NCBI GenBank assembly: GCA_964235605.1
Contig: CAXSCR010000010.1
Coordinates: 1 to 64,000, forward strand
DNA from: DATCRE01 sp964235605
GTDB lineage: Bacteria > Bacteroidota > Bacteroidia > Cytophagales > Cyclobacteriaceae
DNA length: 64,000 nt
Reading direction: 5' to 3'
The position numbers were made by a program, and so were the translations under genes. Every line of letters starts with the position of its first letter. Position 1 is the stretch's first letter. This document shows, one piece after another, positions 10,051-18,931 of the stretch. Below the pieces are notes generated by a model. That model searched no databases. It worked only from the letters and a program-made list of their open reading frames with translations, and was not told where the DNA came from.

Positions 10051-12591
10051 TTATCTATAATAAACAACCTCACAAGTCGGGTTATTTTTTTTAAAGTCAT
10101 CTACTTCGCGTTTAGATACTTTTGTGTTATAACACTTTAAAGTTTTTAATGGCATGTGGTAGATAGGTGTTAGATTGCCAACCGTTGTATTAGAGCAATC
10201 AATAGACTCAAGCAAGCCCAGTCCTTCTAGGGCGTTAAGTCTTTTTACTTGCGTCCCTGAGCAATTAAGCCTTCGAAGATTTTTGAGACCGCCCATCACC
10301 TTTAAATCGTCAATAGGCGTGTTCGAAATATCTAGTTCTTCCAGCGCTGTGAATTTGGCGAGTGCGTCTAATTTTTGCAAAGGACTATTTGTACCATGTA
10401 AAGATGTTAAACCCTTTAGATTTTCCATGTATGAAATATTTTGTATAGATGTTCCAGAAAAATCAAGTTCCTTTAACCGGACAAATTCACTTAAGCCCGA
10501 TAAATCATTAACATTTACGTCTTTAAACTGTAGAGTTTGTTGCTCTATAAGTTGATGCAAATTTTCCCTAGTTGAGGAGGTATCACGCATCTGTTTTTTA
10601 AATACTTCCTTCCAACGTGGGGAAATTGTTCGCCACCATCTATTTAAGTGAATGGTTTTGTATATTATAAGACAGGCAGGATCTTTTTCCAGAAACTCTT
10701 GCGCATTAATGTCATTAATGCTGGTATTGTCAACATACAGTTTCTCAAGGCTTGCGATACCATATAGTGATTCTATATTCTCGACTTTACTTCTGTCTGC
10801 ATGAAGTACTTTTAATTTAGAGAATTGGCTTAGTGCAGAAAGATTATTTATGTCAGTCTCGCTTATATCGAGGTGTGTTATTTCTTTATGATCTTTTATA
10901 GGTGACAAGTCCTTGATATTGGTTTTGCTTAAATTAATTACGCGGAGTTTGTGTAATCGCTTAAGTGAGGCTATGTCATTGATGCGATTATTGCTTGATA
11001 TATTTATAGAATCTAAATTAGTAATAATAGCTAATTCTTCTTTCGATGGAGTCTGCACGACACGGGTAGTCGATTGTGCGTTAGCTGATTTTAGAAGAAC
11101 GTCCTGCCAAGCCGGGGGGAGATCAGCCCACCAAGTTTTAAGATCTTCCGAATTGTAAACAACAAGGGATGTTGGTTTAGCAGCCATAAAAACATCAGCA
11201 AGATCTTTCGTTATACGAGTTTTATCACAATAAACTCTTTCTAAGTGCGGCAGTTTTTGCAAAGGCATTAGATCCGATATCAACGTATAATTGGCATGAA
11301 GTATTTTTAAATTTTCAAGACTACTTAACGCTGTAACTGCAGTAATGCGGGTGCTATCAATATCCAATACGGTTAGTTTCGTAAATAATTTTATTGAATT
11401 TAAATTTTCGATACCGGTAGCTGATATGTTCAATTCAGTAAGTTGGTTGAGTCTTTCAATTGTATGTAGATCGTTTAGCGGTGTGTGTTCTACATTTAAA
11501 TTTACGACTTGGCTCAAATTGCTGATCGGAGAGAAGTCAGTGATTTTTGTATGGGCTATATCAAGATGTTGTAGCGATGGCATCTTCTGTACAACGGAAA
11601 TATCTTTTACTTCTGTGTGACTGACTTTAAGTTTAACAACGTTGCTTGCATATTTTAAAGGAGATAAATCACGGACTTTAGTATGCGAGATATCCAAGTC
11701 AGTTAGCGCTGTCAGGTTACGAATAGGACTTATATCATCGATGTGTACATTCGAAAGTTTTAGTGATTTAAGACTAATAAGTTGTGATAAGGGCCCAATC
11801 TCACGCAGATATTTATTATTACTTAAATCTAATGTGTCTATAGCTGTAATGTTTTTGAGATCAATAAGCGTCACGCTGTCCTTCACGTTTACTTTTCTTT
11901 CGAAGATAGCTTGCCATTCGTAAGACAGTTCCTTCCACCAGTTTGTTAAAGCTGTCTTCTCATTGAACTCATGGGTATAAACGCTTACAATTTTAAGATC
12001 TTGGTCAGCGGGGTTGTAGTTTATTTCAATATAGCGCGCCACTGTTTTATTCACTGGCTTCCCATCTGATGTGGTACCTTTCAGGTTACGCTTGGTCGAT
12101 ACTTTATAAAATGTATTACCGCCTGATTTTCCTTCCTCTATGCCTTCTATAACAAATTCAAAACGCACGTCATTGAAAAAGAAATCTACATCCTTCAGGT
12201 AAGCAACTACATCTTTATTAGTGATCACTTCTCTATCTTCATCTAGATCATCTTCAATCTGGACTTTTGTATCGCGGAATATTTTAGAATAACTTTCCGT
12301 TATCAATACATCCTTATCGCGTGTTGCTGTAGTGTTACTACCCAGCAGGTTAAGCACGTACTCAAGAAAAGCCACAATGTCTTTTATTTTCTTGTCATTC
12401 TCGCCGATATTAACTTGTGCCTTATCCGCTATCGGTATTGGCTTGTCGACCTTCGGTTTTTGAGCTGGCGTCTTTGATTTATGTACCGCCGTCTTTTTGG
12501 CTGTTGTTTTAGTAGATTTTTTTTTCTGCGCCTCTGCACTAAATGCTCCCAGGCAGATTAGAAATAGAATGAGCAGCCTAGCGATTTTCAT
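10051..12591 (-). CDS. Exported leucine-rich-repeat protein with three WW-x5-W modules
   Basis: About 846 residues from the Met at 12591, chosen because it opens a clean signal peptide (KIARLLILFLICLGAFSAEA). An upstream in-frame Met at 12630 would add 13 unfavourable residues. A Lys/Thr/Ala-rich linker follows. Next comes a ~150-residue domain (IKDIVAFLEYVLNLLGSN onward) that resembles the core of the upstream neighbour at 13495-14073. Three blocks of internalin-like 22-residue LRRs follow (LxxLxxLDISxTxIxDLSPL pattern). Each block opens with a Trp motif: NWWKELSYEW, TWWADLPPAW and RWWRTISPRW. LRR proteins of this kind usually bind other proteins. The gene is last in a four-gene operon and overlaps the preceding gene by 14 bases. 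The partner is unknown. Confidence 0.88.
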   Translation of the reverse strand: MKIARLLILFLICLGAFSAEAQKKKSTKTTAKKTAVHKSKTPAQKPKVDKPIPIADKAQVNIGENDKKIKDIVAFLEYVLNLLGSNTTATRDKDVLITESYSKIFRDTKVQIEDDLDEDREVITNKDVVAYLKDVDFFFNDVRFEFVIEGIEEGKSGGNTFYKVSTKRNLKGTTSDGKPVNKTVARYIEINYNPADQDLKIVSVYTHEFNEKTALTNWWKELSYEWQAIFERKVNVKDSVTLIDLKNITAIDTLDLSNNKYLREIGPLSQLISLKSLKLSNVHIDDISPIRNLTALTDLDISHTKVRDLSPLKYASNVVKLKVSHTEVKDISVVQKMPSLQHLDIAHTKITDFSPISNLSQVVNLNVEHTPLNDLHTIERLNQLTELNISATGIENLNSIKLFTKLTVLDIDSTRITAVTALSSLENLKILHANYTLISDLMPLQKLPHLERVYCDKTRITKDLADVFMAAKPTSLVVYNSEDLKTWWADLPPAWQDVLLKSANAQSTTRVVQTPSKEELAIITNLDSINISSNNRINDIASLKRLHKLRVINLSKTNIKDLSPIKDHKEITHLDISETDINNLSALSQFSKLKVLHADRSKVENIESLYGIASLEKLYVDNTSINDINAQEFLEKDPACLIIYKTIHLNRWWRTISPRWKEVFKKQMRDTSSTRENLHQLIEQQTLQFKDVNVNDLSGLSEFVRLKELDFSGTSIQNISYMENLKGLTSLHGTNSPLQKLDALAKFTALEELDISNTPIDDLKVMGGLKNLRRLNCSGTQVKRLNALEGLGLLESIDCSNTTVGNLTPIYHMPLKTLKCYNTKVSKREVDDFKKNNPTCEVVYYR

Positions 12592-13498
12592 AATATAAAA
12601 ACTTTCGTAAAATATCTTTTTCAGATGCATTAGTTAGTTTAACAAGATTAGAGATTAGCCATCCGGTGTTATATCCTGGCCTATTAAATTCTGCGATTTC
12701 AAAGTACCATCCACTTATTTGGAAGATGTGAAAACGCATTCGGTCAACAGATTTGAATTTTAAGTTTCCTTTCTTCATTTCGTAAAGGAAAATGGATAGG
12801 TGATCTGGCACAAACCGTTTTACAGTATATTGGCTTATGCTATCTCGGTTATCAAATGCCTTTCGCATGTTCATAAAATCAAGCTCATGACTCATGGGAT
12901 GTAGAAATCTCCCAATCTTCGTTGTGTCGCGCACAAAGTAAGGCATGAACATATCAGCATGAACTTTTTGAATAACCCACTTATAACCTTGATGATCCTT
13001 CTCTATCTGCATGAATAGTGTAACCGTCTGATCCTTTCCATTCATGGAGAAGGTAGTCTGTAGTTCGGCAAACCAATTGGGATTGTGAAAATCAAGAATC
13101 GTTGATTCAGATTTTTCAAGCACCTGTTTAACAAAATCTACTTTTAGCGCTTCTTTAATTCCTGCGTTATTTGCGTCGAACAGTACGCCAAGATATTTTT
13201 TTCTCAGTTTAACATTCCTAAATTCTTTATCCGTCGAATAATAGCGTTTGCCTCTTTCATCTTCTTCACCATTAAATCGGCGGAAAAATTGATTGACTTG
13301 CTTAGATTCTGCATAGAGCTTACTTTCATCCTCCATATCTCTAAGGGCTTGTGCGCAAAGCATAGAGGGTAAAAGTAGGCCCGCAAAAATTAAAGTAACG
13401 GTCATAACAACTCGACGACAAAAAGGCAACGTCAATTTCAGGATCTTAAATTTAAATTCTGCTTGCCTTATCGTTTGTATGCATTTACCTAACCTCAT
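12578..13498 (-). CDS. Exported protein of unknown function, operon member
   Basis: This is a 306-residue protein. A basic N-terminal stretch precedes a hydrophobic segment (VVMTVTLIFAGLLLPSMLCAQ, about residues 30-50), so the true start may be the internal Met at about residue 32 and the product a Sec-exported periplasmic protein. The mature part mixes charged helices (MEDESKLYAESKQVNQFFRRF) and aromatic strands (LHPMSHELDFMNMRKAF, FHIFQISGWYFEIAEF). It starts with an ATGA overlap onto the stop of the upstream gene, which indicates translational coupling, and it overlaps the LRR gene downstream. I do not recognise a family. Confidence 0.82.
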   Translation of the reverse strand: MRLGKCIQTIRQAEFKFKILKLTLPFCRRVVMTVTLIFAGLLLPSMLCAQALRDMEDESKLYAESKQVNQFFRRFNGEEDERGKRYYSTDKEFRNVKLRKKYLGVLFDANNAGIKEALKVDFVKQVLEKSESTILDFHNPNWFAELQTTFSMNGKDQTVTLFMQIEKDHQGYKWVIQKVHADMFMPYFVRDTTKIGRFLHPMSHELDFMNMRKAFDNRDSISQYTVKRFVPDHLSIFLYEMKKGNLKFKSVDRMRFHIFQISGWYFEIAEFNRPGYNTGWLISNLVKLTNASEKDILRKFLYYENR

Positions 13499-14073
13499 GC
13501 ACTCGTTTCTGTAACGCGAATATCACCCAACATGACATCCCAGAATTCAACGGTTCTGCCTGCTATTTGTGTTTTCTTACGTTCTACATAGATGGTTATG
13601 TCTTTCTTGGTGGTATCCTTATACTTTAACCCATCTTCAGATTCACCTTCGAAGCGTTGATAGATTGTTACTACGCCTACATAACGACCATCTGGTTGTC
13701 TCTCAAGGTCACTGATGTAATGTATATCATACCATGAAATTGTAACCTTATCATAGTTCAATGCCATAAGGCGTTCAAAGTATTTACGAACTTTGTAATA
13801 AGTAATTTCTTTTCGATCCAATGATGACACACCCATTTCACTGCCTGCAGCAAACAGTTCTTCAGCACGGTCCATTACCCGACTTGCTTCTGAAAATGGT
13901 GTCTTTTTACTTCCAATAATGCTTATATATTTACTTAAGTCGCGCACTTTTTCTAAAGCCAATGAGTCAATGGCTTGCTTTCTTTGCGGACTAATCTCAG
14001 CCGTCTGAGCTGAGACATTGCCTATGATAAATGCACTGAGAAGAAACGTGAATAAATAGCTGGCTTTAACCAT
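13495..14073 (-). CDS. Exported small protein with NTF2-like/cystatin-like appearance, operon member
   Basis: This is a 192-residue protein with a clear signal peptide (ASYLFTFLLSAFIIGNVSAQ). The mature part has an N-terminal helical stretch (VRDLSKYISIIGSKKTPFSEA) and then alternating strands with a YKVRKYFERLMALNYDKVTISWY segment. That pattern loosely fits a small alpha+beta (NTF2-like) fold. The segment from VRDLSKYISIIGS aligns by eye with IKDIVAFLEYVLNLLGSN in the LRR protein at the end of the operon, and more weakly with RLIKYFDTIATSGNET in the first gene. The operon may therefore have grown by duplicating one domain. It couples to the next gene by ATGA. Function is unknown. Confidence 0.82.
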   Translation of the reverse strand: MVKASYLFTFLLSAFIIGNVSAQTAEISPQRKQAIDSLALEKVRDLSKYISIIGSKKTPFSEASRVMDRAEELFAAGSEMGVSSLDRKEITYYKVRKYFERLMALNYDKVTISWYDIHYISDLERQPDGRYVGVVTIYQRFEGESEDGLKYKDTTKKDITIYVERKKTQIAGRTVEFWDVMLGDIRVTETSA

Positions 14074-14101
14074 AATTATTTTTAGTTGAGGTATTTTAAT
14101 G

Positions 14102-14629
14102 TTAGTTTTTTCTTAATTCTACTTCTGAAATTCTTCCTGATGCATCAAACTGAAGATTAGAAACTTTATTCATGTTCTTCTTCTGATCTTTCAAATAATT
14201 CAAATAATCCTTAATGGTAGTTGGTCTGTCATAATCTTTCTGACCGCCTTCTTCACTGATTACAATAAGCACAGGTGTTTCTGGTGATGCAAACAAAGTA
14301 AGTGCTTCATTAATGCTGCCGTTGGCTGCGGTTTCATTTCCTGAAGTAGCAATGGTATCGAAATATTTTATAAGTCTGCTTTTTGGCTCAACAGCTCTTA
14401 GCGCGGCTTCATTTGCTTCAGCAGCCTGTCTTGCTCTTTCGTCTTCTTGTCTTTTTCTTTCATCTTCTTGTTGTCTTGCAGCCGTTGCTTCTCGTTCTAT
14501 TCTGGCTCTTTCAGCTGCGGCGGCTTGCGCTTCCATCGCCTTTTTCTTGCTCTTACATCCTGTTGCAGATAGTGCAAGTAAAAATACCAGCACAACCAGA
14601 CCAGACGAATTTCGAATTGAGTTCATCAT
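14102..14629 (-). CDS. Coiled-coil lipoprotein, first gene of the LRR operon
   Basis: This is a 175-residue protein. A hydrophobic leader ends in SATGC, a good lipobox with Cys at about residue 25. Next is a Lys-rich patch and a ~55-residue Ala/Arg/Glu/Gln-rich helix (heptad-like AERARIEREATAARQQEDE) that should form a coiled coil. The C-terminal ~90 residues form a compact domain (SRLIKYFDTIATSGNETAAN onward). A lipid anchor plus a rigid helix suggests a spacer holding the C-terminal domain away from the membrane. Two adjacent ATG codons at 14629 and 14626 are both plausible starts. It lies 28 bases upstream of the next operon gene. Confidence 0.85.
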   Translation of the reverse strand: MMNSIRNSSGLVVLVFLLALSATGCKSKKKAMEAQAAAAERARIEREATAARQQEDERKRQEDERARQAAEANEAALRAVEPKSRLIKYFDTIATSGNETAANGSINEALTLFASPETPVLIVISEEGGQKDYDRPTTIKDYLNYLKDQKKNMNKVSNLQFDASGRISEVELRKN

Positions 14630-14970
14630 TATTTAATTTTTGGGTTAAGTGTTTGTGTTATAGTTTGGGAAATCATAAATATTATTAACCTTATAATTAT
14701 GCCATAAACGAAACGCAAACTTACTAACATTGGTATAAGCAATACTAAGTTTCCTGTTGAAAAATATCTACATCCTGTAGAATAATTGGATAAACTGGGG
14801 CGAACCTTCGTGCCACGTTTAACATATTTCGCTTTGGATCTAGGTTTGTCTATCCGCTAGGAATGACAGATCTACCTTCGCCTCCTATGCGCCAATTGGC
14901 CCTCTATAAATGATGATGATCGGGTTTGGCGCTACAGCAGTATCTATTAAATATTGTATTGCAGAATCGA
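14630..14970. other. Gene-free region upstream of the LRR operon
   Basis: No gene supported. The first ~60 bases should hold the promoter of the minus-strand operon (AT-rich, TTATAATTATG near 14690). The rest (14740-14960) shows no open frame of note, no convincing hairpin and no match to the repeats elsewhere in the window. Confidence 0.5.
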
Positions 14971-15213
14971 TTAGGTAGATAGAGAAGAATTCAGTTCTAA
15001 CATATTACTAAAAACGCTAAACCTCCATATACTTCCATACAAACCCATTCCATTGTGATACCTTCCTTTAGCAACATTAATAATCTCCTTTTGCCCCGCT
15101 CCAGATTTTTCAGACGCTTCCGTTATACTCTTATAAGTCTTAATCAACTTGCCGTTAAGGTCATATTTAGAAATTGATTTTTTTCGTACGGCGCCCCCGT
15201 ATGGTTTTTTCAC
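14971..15213 (-). CDS. NUMOD1-type DNA-binding module (3' part of a frame-split gene)
   Basis: This is an 80-residue product from a GTG that overlaps the stop of the preceding frame (GTGA). Residues ~14-65 match the NUMOD1 pattern: ISKYDLNGKLIKTYKSITEA, then a helix-turn-helix-like KEIINVAKGRY and a closing GSIWRF. In related proteins this module sits C-terminal to NUMOD4 in the same polypeptide. The most likely reading is that this is the second half of the gene at 15210-15686, separated by a frameshift (mutation or sequencing error). Coupled translation through the GTGA overlap is an alternative. Confidence 0.7.
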   Translation of the reverse strand: MKKPYGGAVRKKSISKYDLNGKLIKTYKSITEASEKSGAGQKEIINVAKGRYHNGMGLYGSIWRFSVFSNMLELNSSLST

Positions 15214-15686
15214 TTAGATCGGTCAGCATACTTCAAATAACTTTCAACAACCCTACCTCGTGTAAAAGACCGGATAGACTTTTCTTGTTCTGTTAACAAG
15301 ACCAGATTATTAACTGTGTTGTTGAATCCATTACCGTTTTTATTAATGACATATAAGCCATCTTCATCGTAATTTAAATCCTCAACAAACATGATATACA
15401 CCAAACGCCTAACGTTATAATATTTTTGTTTACCATCAAGGGATAGTGAAACCTGCAAATCGATTGATGGCTTTCCGGTTTTTATATTTCGATGTTTTAT
15501 TATTTTTTGTTCTAAGATTCTCCCAGCAACAAATTGTTCTCCAGGTCGTGGGTGCGGAACGTATCTATCTAAAGATCTTACCCGGCCAAAATTTGAAACT
15601 TCATAATACCCATCATAATTATGTATGCTTTTCCAAATCTCTCCAGCAAGGGAGCCATTTAATTTATCTATATAATATTTTTTCAT
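15210..15686 (-). CDS. NUMOD4 / degenerate HNH protein (5' part of a frame-split gene)
   Basis: This is a 158-residue protein. Residues ~13-45 are a classic NUMOD4 motif (EIWKSIHNYDGYYEVSNFGR followed by VRSLDR). Residues ~90-135 align with HNH_3 (VRRLVYIMF ... INKNGNGFNNTVNNLVLL). The usual catalytic histidines are replaced: the HRLV His is Arg, and the NHIDGN His-Asp pair reads N and N. Nuclease activity is therefore doubtful. Some Bacteroidota relatives seem to lack these residues as well, so this could be a DNA-binding family and not a dead enzyme. The frame closes before the NUMOD1 module, which continues in another frame (14971-15213). It stands alone, far from any intron or phage gene. 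Confidence 0.78.
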   Translation of the reverse strand: MKKYYIDKLNGSLAGEIWKSIHNYDGYYEVSNFGRVRSLDRYVPHPRPGEQFVAGRILEQKIIKHRNIKTGKPSIDLQVSLSLDGKQKYYNVRRLVYIMFVEDLNYDEDGLYVINKNGNGFNNTVNNLVLLTEQEKSIRSFTRGRVVESYLKYADRSK

Positions 15687-15913
15687 TCGATTTTAAGAAT
15701 ACATCAAACGGTACTTTATGATGCCGAAAGTTATGGGAAATTTTAGAAGAACGTATCCGTCGTTAAGTCAAATAAATTATAAAAAAACACAGATAGGCAA
15801 ACACTTACTTTCCTTGTTGTAAAAAATTAAGTTTAATAATTTGAAGTTATTGAACGATGTAGTTGGATTGTAATAACTTGAGCGCTTGAAAATATATGCG
15901 CATCTAAGTAACT

Positions 15914-17132
15914 ATGACCATTAAAAACAACAGTTTATTCCAACTTGCCGTCATTGTTAGTGCGTTGGGCTTCTTTGTAGATGTTTATGATCTATTGCTT
16001 TTTGGCATCATAAGAAAACCAAGCCTTGCTGATTTGGGACTTTCACCTGAAGACATACTAACACAAGGCGAATTTCTAATAAGTATACAGATGATTGGAT
16101 TACTGGTTGGGGGTATTCTATGGGGAATCATAGGTGATAAGAAGGGACGATTGAGCGTTTTGTTTGGTTCTATCTTGTTGTACTCTTTTGCAAACATCCT
16201 TAATGGTATGGTAACGAATACATTCCAATATGCCATCCTTCGTTTTATTGCCGGTGTAGGGCTGGCTGGTGAACTAGGTGCGGGTATCACACTTGTAAGT
16301 GAGCTTCTTCCGAAAGAAAAGAGGGGTATAGCAGCTGCAATGGTAGCCTCTTTTGGAATACTTGGTGCTGTTACGGCATTCTTTATGAAAGAAGTCTTCG
16401 ATTGGCGTACCTGCTATTTCATTGGCGGCGGACTTGGATTATTATTACTTTTACTTAGGGTTAGCGTACGCGAAAGCAATATTTATACAAAACTTGTTTC
16501 TACTTCGGTACAACGGGGTAATTTCCTGATGTTTTTTCAGAAGAAAGAACGATTTGTACGCTACATGCGCTGTGTACTAATAGGCATTCCGGCATGGTAT
16601 GTCATTGGTGTGCTCATTACATTTTCAGATCAGTTTGGAAAAGAGTTTGGTATCGATAACATTGATCCCGGTAAGGCCATCATGATGCAATATCTGGCGA
16701 TTGCATTTGGTGATCTTTCGGTCGGCCTTCTTAGTCATCGATTGAAGAGTAGAAAGAAAGCCCTTTTTATTTTCTACGGTATTACGATACTGTTCACCAT
16801 CTTATACTTCCTTCAACAAAATGGTGATGCGAATACGTTTTACTTGATCTGCGCTGGCCTTGGCTATGGAACTGGCTTTTCAGTAATTTACATCACCATG
16901 AGCGCTGAACAATTTGGTACCAACTTACGTGCAACTGCCGCTAAGTATACCCAACATGGTGAGAGGATCGCTACCACTTATTCTCTTGTTGTTCAAATTT
17001 ATGCGTGACCTTTTTGGTAGCTATGTAACAGGCGGGTGGATAACGGGAATCATGTTAATGACTATTGCCATTTTAGCAGCGTGGAGATTGGAAGAAACTT
17101 TTGGAAAAGATTTAAATTTTATTGAAGAGTAG
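15914..17132 (+). pseudogene. MFS transporter, frameshifted near 16940
   Basis: The first frame (15914-17008) encodes about ten membrane segments of a Major Facilitator Superfamily permease, with the loop 2-3 signature GDKKGRLS and an SELLPKEKRG loop. Just after NLRATAA (near 16940) the expected continuation SIPNMVRGSLPLILLLFKFM appears in the next frame and runs to 17132, supplying the last helix and a short tail. Removing one base of the run gctaagta restores a single protein of about 405 residues. This is either a recent inactivating indel or a sequencing error; the rest of both segments looks undamaged. The substrate is unknown, and a sugar, organic acid or aromatic acid is possible. The gene is monocistronic. 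Confidence 0.82.
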
Positions 17133-17369
17133 ATGTTTAGGCATTGGGCATTAAGGCATTAAGGAAATTGTGTACGTAGGTTGTAAAATTGGTTTTTATA
17201 TGAAAATACGGGTTGGATTTTTTTGCTATCATTGGCGCTTTTATATTGATGACAGGTAGGCTGTCGGCGCAGCAGGATCAGTATGTGTTTGCCTTGCGGA
17301 CATGATTGTGTTGATAGTAGTTTTTTTTGCTGGTATCCTTGGCCTGTGTCCTTTCCATAGCCGTTAACC

Positions 17370-17665
17370 TAATAAAATCCCGGAGGGATGATATATGGGT
17401 AGATAATAATTTTAACGAAAACAAGTGCCGTAGGTACGATATATACGTCCCTCAGGACTTTTATTTTTATGAAGACTCTGCTACCAATATGCCTTCCCTC
17501 AGTGACTTTGTCATCCTAGGTCGATAGCTATAGTGAGGACAGAAAGAGATGGGAGAATGTTCAGTAAAAAGCAATCATAAAACATTCACAAACTTAAAAC
17601 TGCTTTTTAAAATAATCCCTTAACGTAATGACATTCCCTCCGCGACTTAGTCATCTTAACCTATT
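17370..17665. repeat. Cluster of short degenerate Bacteroidota-type intergenic repeats
   Basis: Two direct units, ATCCCGGAGGGATGATATAT (17378-17397) and GTGCCGTAGGTACGATATAT (17425-17444), share the layout CCGnAGG.(A/T).CGATATAT. An inverted unit lies at ~17483-17510 (CTACCAATATGCCTTCCCTC). A further pair, CCCTCAGTGACTTTGTCATC (17495-17514) and CCCTCCGCGACTTAGTCATC (17637-17656), is repeated directly. Such short GGGATGATAT/GTGCCGTAGGTACGA-like units are widespread in intergenic regions of this phylum, from memory. No gene is supported in 17133-17690, although a signal-peptide-like fragment (FILMTGRLSAQQ) occurs near 17240. Confidence 0.55.
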
Positions 17666-17695
17666 TATATTTAGTTTTAAATTTAGCGTAATATG

Positions 17696-18043
17696 GAATT
17701 TATAGCCATATGAAAAAGGAATATAGAGGTACTGATGGATGTCGATTTTGTATCCGCATGGCATAGTGAACAGGACAGCGTGGGGTGAACAGGAAATAAA
17801 AAAGATTACAGAGGGTGAACGGATGAATTTTGAATTAAGGTTCATAAAACATTTGAAGTAACAGATGATGCGTATATGATTACCGAGTCTTCTTCCGAGA
17901 ATGCAACCAAAGTGAAGTGGGGATTTTCTGGCCGAATGGATTATCCCATGAATCTGATGTTGTTGTTTATGAATATGGAGGAAATGCTAGGCAAAGATCT
18001 TGACAAGGGCTTGCAAAATCTAAAAGCGGTATTGGAAAAATAG
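17696..18043 (+). pseudogene. Shattered SRPBCC (polyketide-cyclase-like) gene
   Basis: Reading across three frames gives, in order, YSHMKKEYRGTDG, DFVSAWHSEQDSVG, GEQEIKKITEGERMNFELRF and then an unbroken C-terminus with TKVKWGFSGRMDYPMNLMLL and LQNLKAVLEK before TAG. The intact SRPBCC protein at 24316-24843 matches segment by segment (GVDGTVGFVYAWN, GEGEQEIIKLLDG, TKVKWNMEGKNAYPLN, LSNLKTILERK). At least three indels are needed to join the pieces and the N-terminal third is missing. It is a decayed paralogue. Confidence 0.85.
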
Positions 18044-18082
18044 ATATGCTGTTCCAAAAATTAGTAGCCATAGAAAATGAAT

Positions 18083-18700
18083 TTATTTCCAGCTTTCCAT
18101 GATAATTTTATCTGACTCGATGCTAATTTTTGGAATTGTATTTAAAAAGCGCATGACGCTTTCCTTCGTTAAAAGCTTTTGATTATTAGGCTTGTCACTT
18201 ACAGATGCCATAACAAAATCTTCGTCTATTACTGGTTTATAAAAAATCTGTAAGGAATACAATGCACCTGGCTCTTTGCAAAAGATCTCGTCTTGATTAT
18301 GTAACGTTATGGTGCCCATAACTACAATAGAAGCAGGCGGGAAAGTAACTAAGTCTGTAGGTTCTAAGAGGGAGTATTCTTCAAAATCCGCTACTTCTCT
18401 TATAAGCTCAACCGTTGTTGTACATGATTCTTTTAAGTCAAGGGTAAAAGAATAGGGATATTCTTTAAAACCCATGTATTGGATAGTATTAAGTTGAAAA
18501 TGAGACTTAAATAGATGCGGGTGGGGTTTTATAATCTTGATGGTGTCAGGCGAGTTATTCTGAATGGTTAAAACAAAAGAAAACTCATCACTTCCCGGCA
18601 AATACATGGCATTTGCTAGGCTAAAAGTAACAGTATTTTTTGTTTGGCTTTGCGCTGATGCACAAAAACAAGTTAGTACAATAAGTAAGATCTTTTTCAA
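18083..18700 (-). CDS. Exported protein of unknown function
   Basis: This is a 205-residue protein with a signal peptide (KKILLIVLTCFCASAQSQ). The mature part is beta-rich; it starts TVTFSLANAMYLPGSDEFSF and has an Ig-like run around FVLTIQNNSPDTIKI, a pattern often seen in periplasmic proteins with an Ig-like fold. No catalytic motif is visible and the family is not recognised. It ends close to the convergent SRPBCC relic (40 bases apart). A MITE-like repeat lies just upstream of its start. Confidence 0.8.
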   Translation of the reverse strand: MKKILLIVLTCFCASAQSQTKNTVTFSLANAMYLPGSDEFSFVLTIQNNSPDTIKIIKPHPHLFKSHFQLNTIQYMGFKEYPYSFTLDLKESCTTTVELIREVADFEEYSLLEPTDLVTFPPASIVVMGTITLHNQDEIFCKEPGALYSLQIFYKPVIDEDFVMASVSDKPNNQKLLTKESVMRFLNTIPKISIESDKIIMESWK

Positions 18701-18757
18701 AGGATTAGATTAAAGTAATACAACTTACGTGATTACTTCCATAGTTCCATTGGTACC

Positions 18758-18931
18758 CAGGAAAATTGCTTTTAAGTTTTTAATATCAAACTTATAGCTT
18801 TGAGCTGCTAGCTTCTGGCTGCAAGCTCGATTTTTTAAAGTTTATGCAGATGACTCACATGTTAAAGATTTGTATTTTTGATCAGGTGGCATAACGAACC
18901 AACTATCATTTTTTAAAAGCGATTTCGTTGC
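18758..18931 (+). mobile_element. MITE-like dispersed repeat, copy 2, with 9-bp flanking duplication
   Basis: This is the best-preserved copy for defining ends. The left end AAAATTGCTTTTAAG is mirrored at the right by TTTTAAAAGCGATTTCG. The element is flanked by identical ATTGGTACC at 18749-18757 and 18932-18940, which fits a 9-bp target-site duplication. The inner block keeps the shared TATAGCTT, CTCGATTTTTTAAAG, TTATGCAG.TGACTCACATG and GGTGGCATAACGAA segments. The two short modules TTTGAGCTGCTAGC and TTCTGGCTGC are in swapped order relative to the copy at 49072-49236. There is no coding capacity. Confidence 0.75.
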
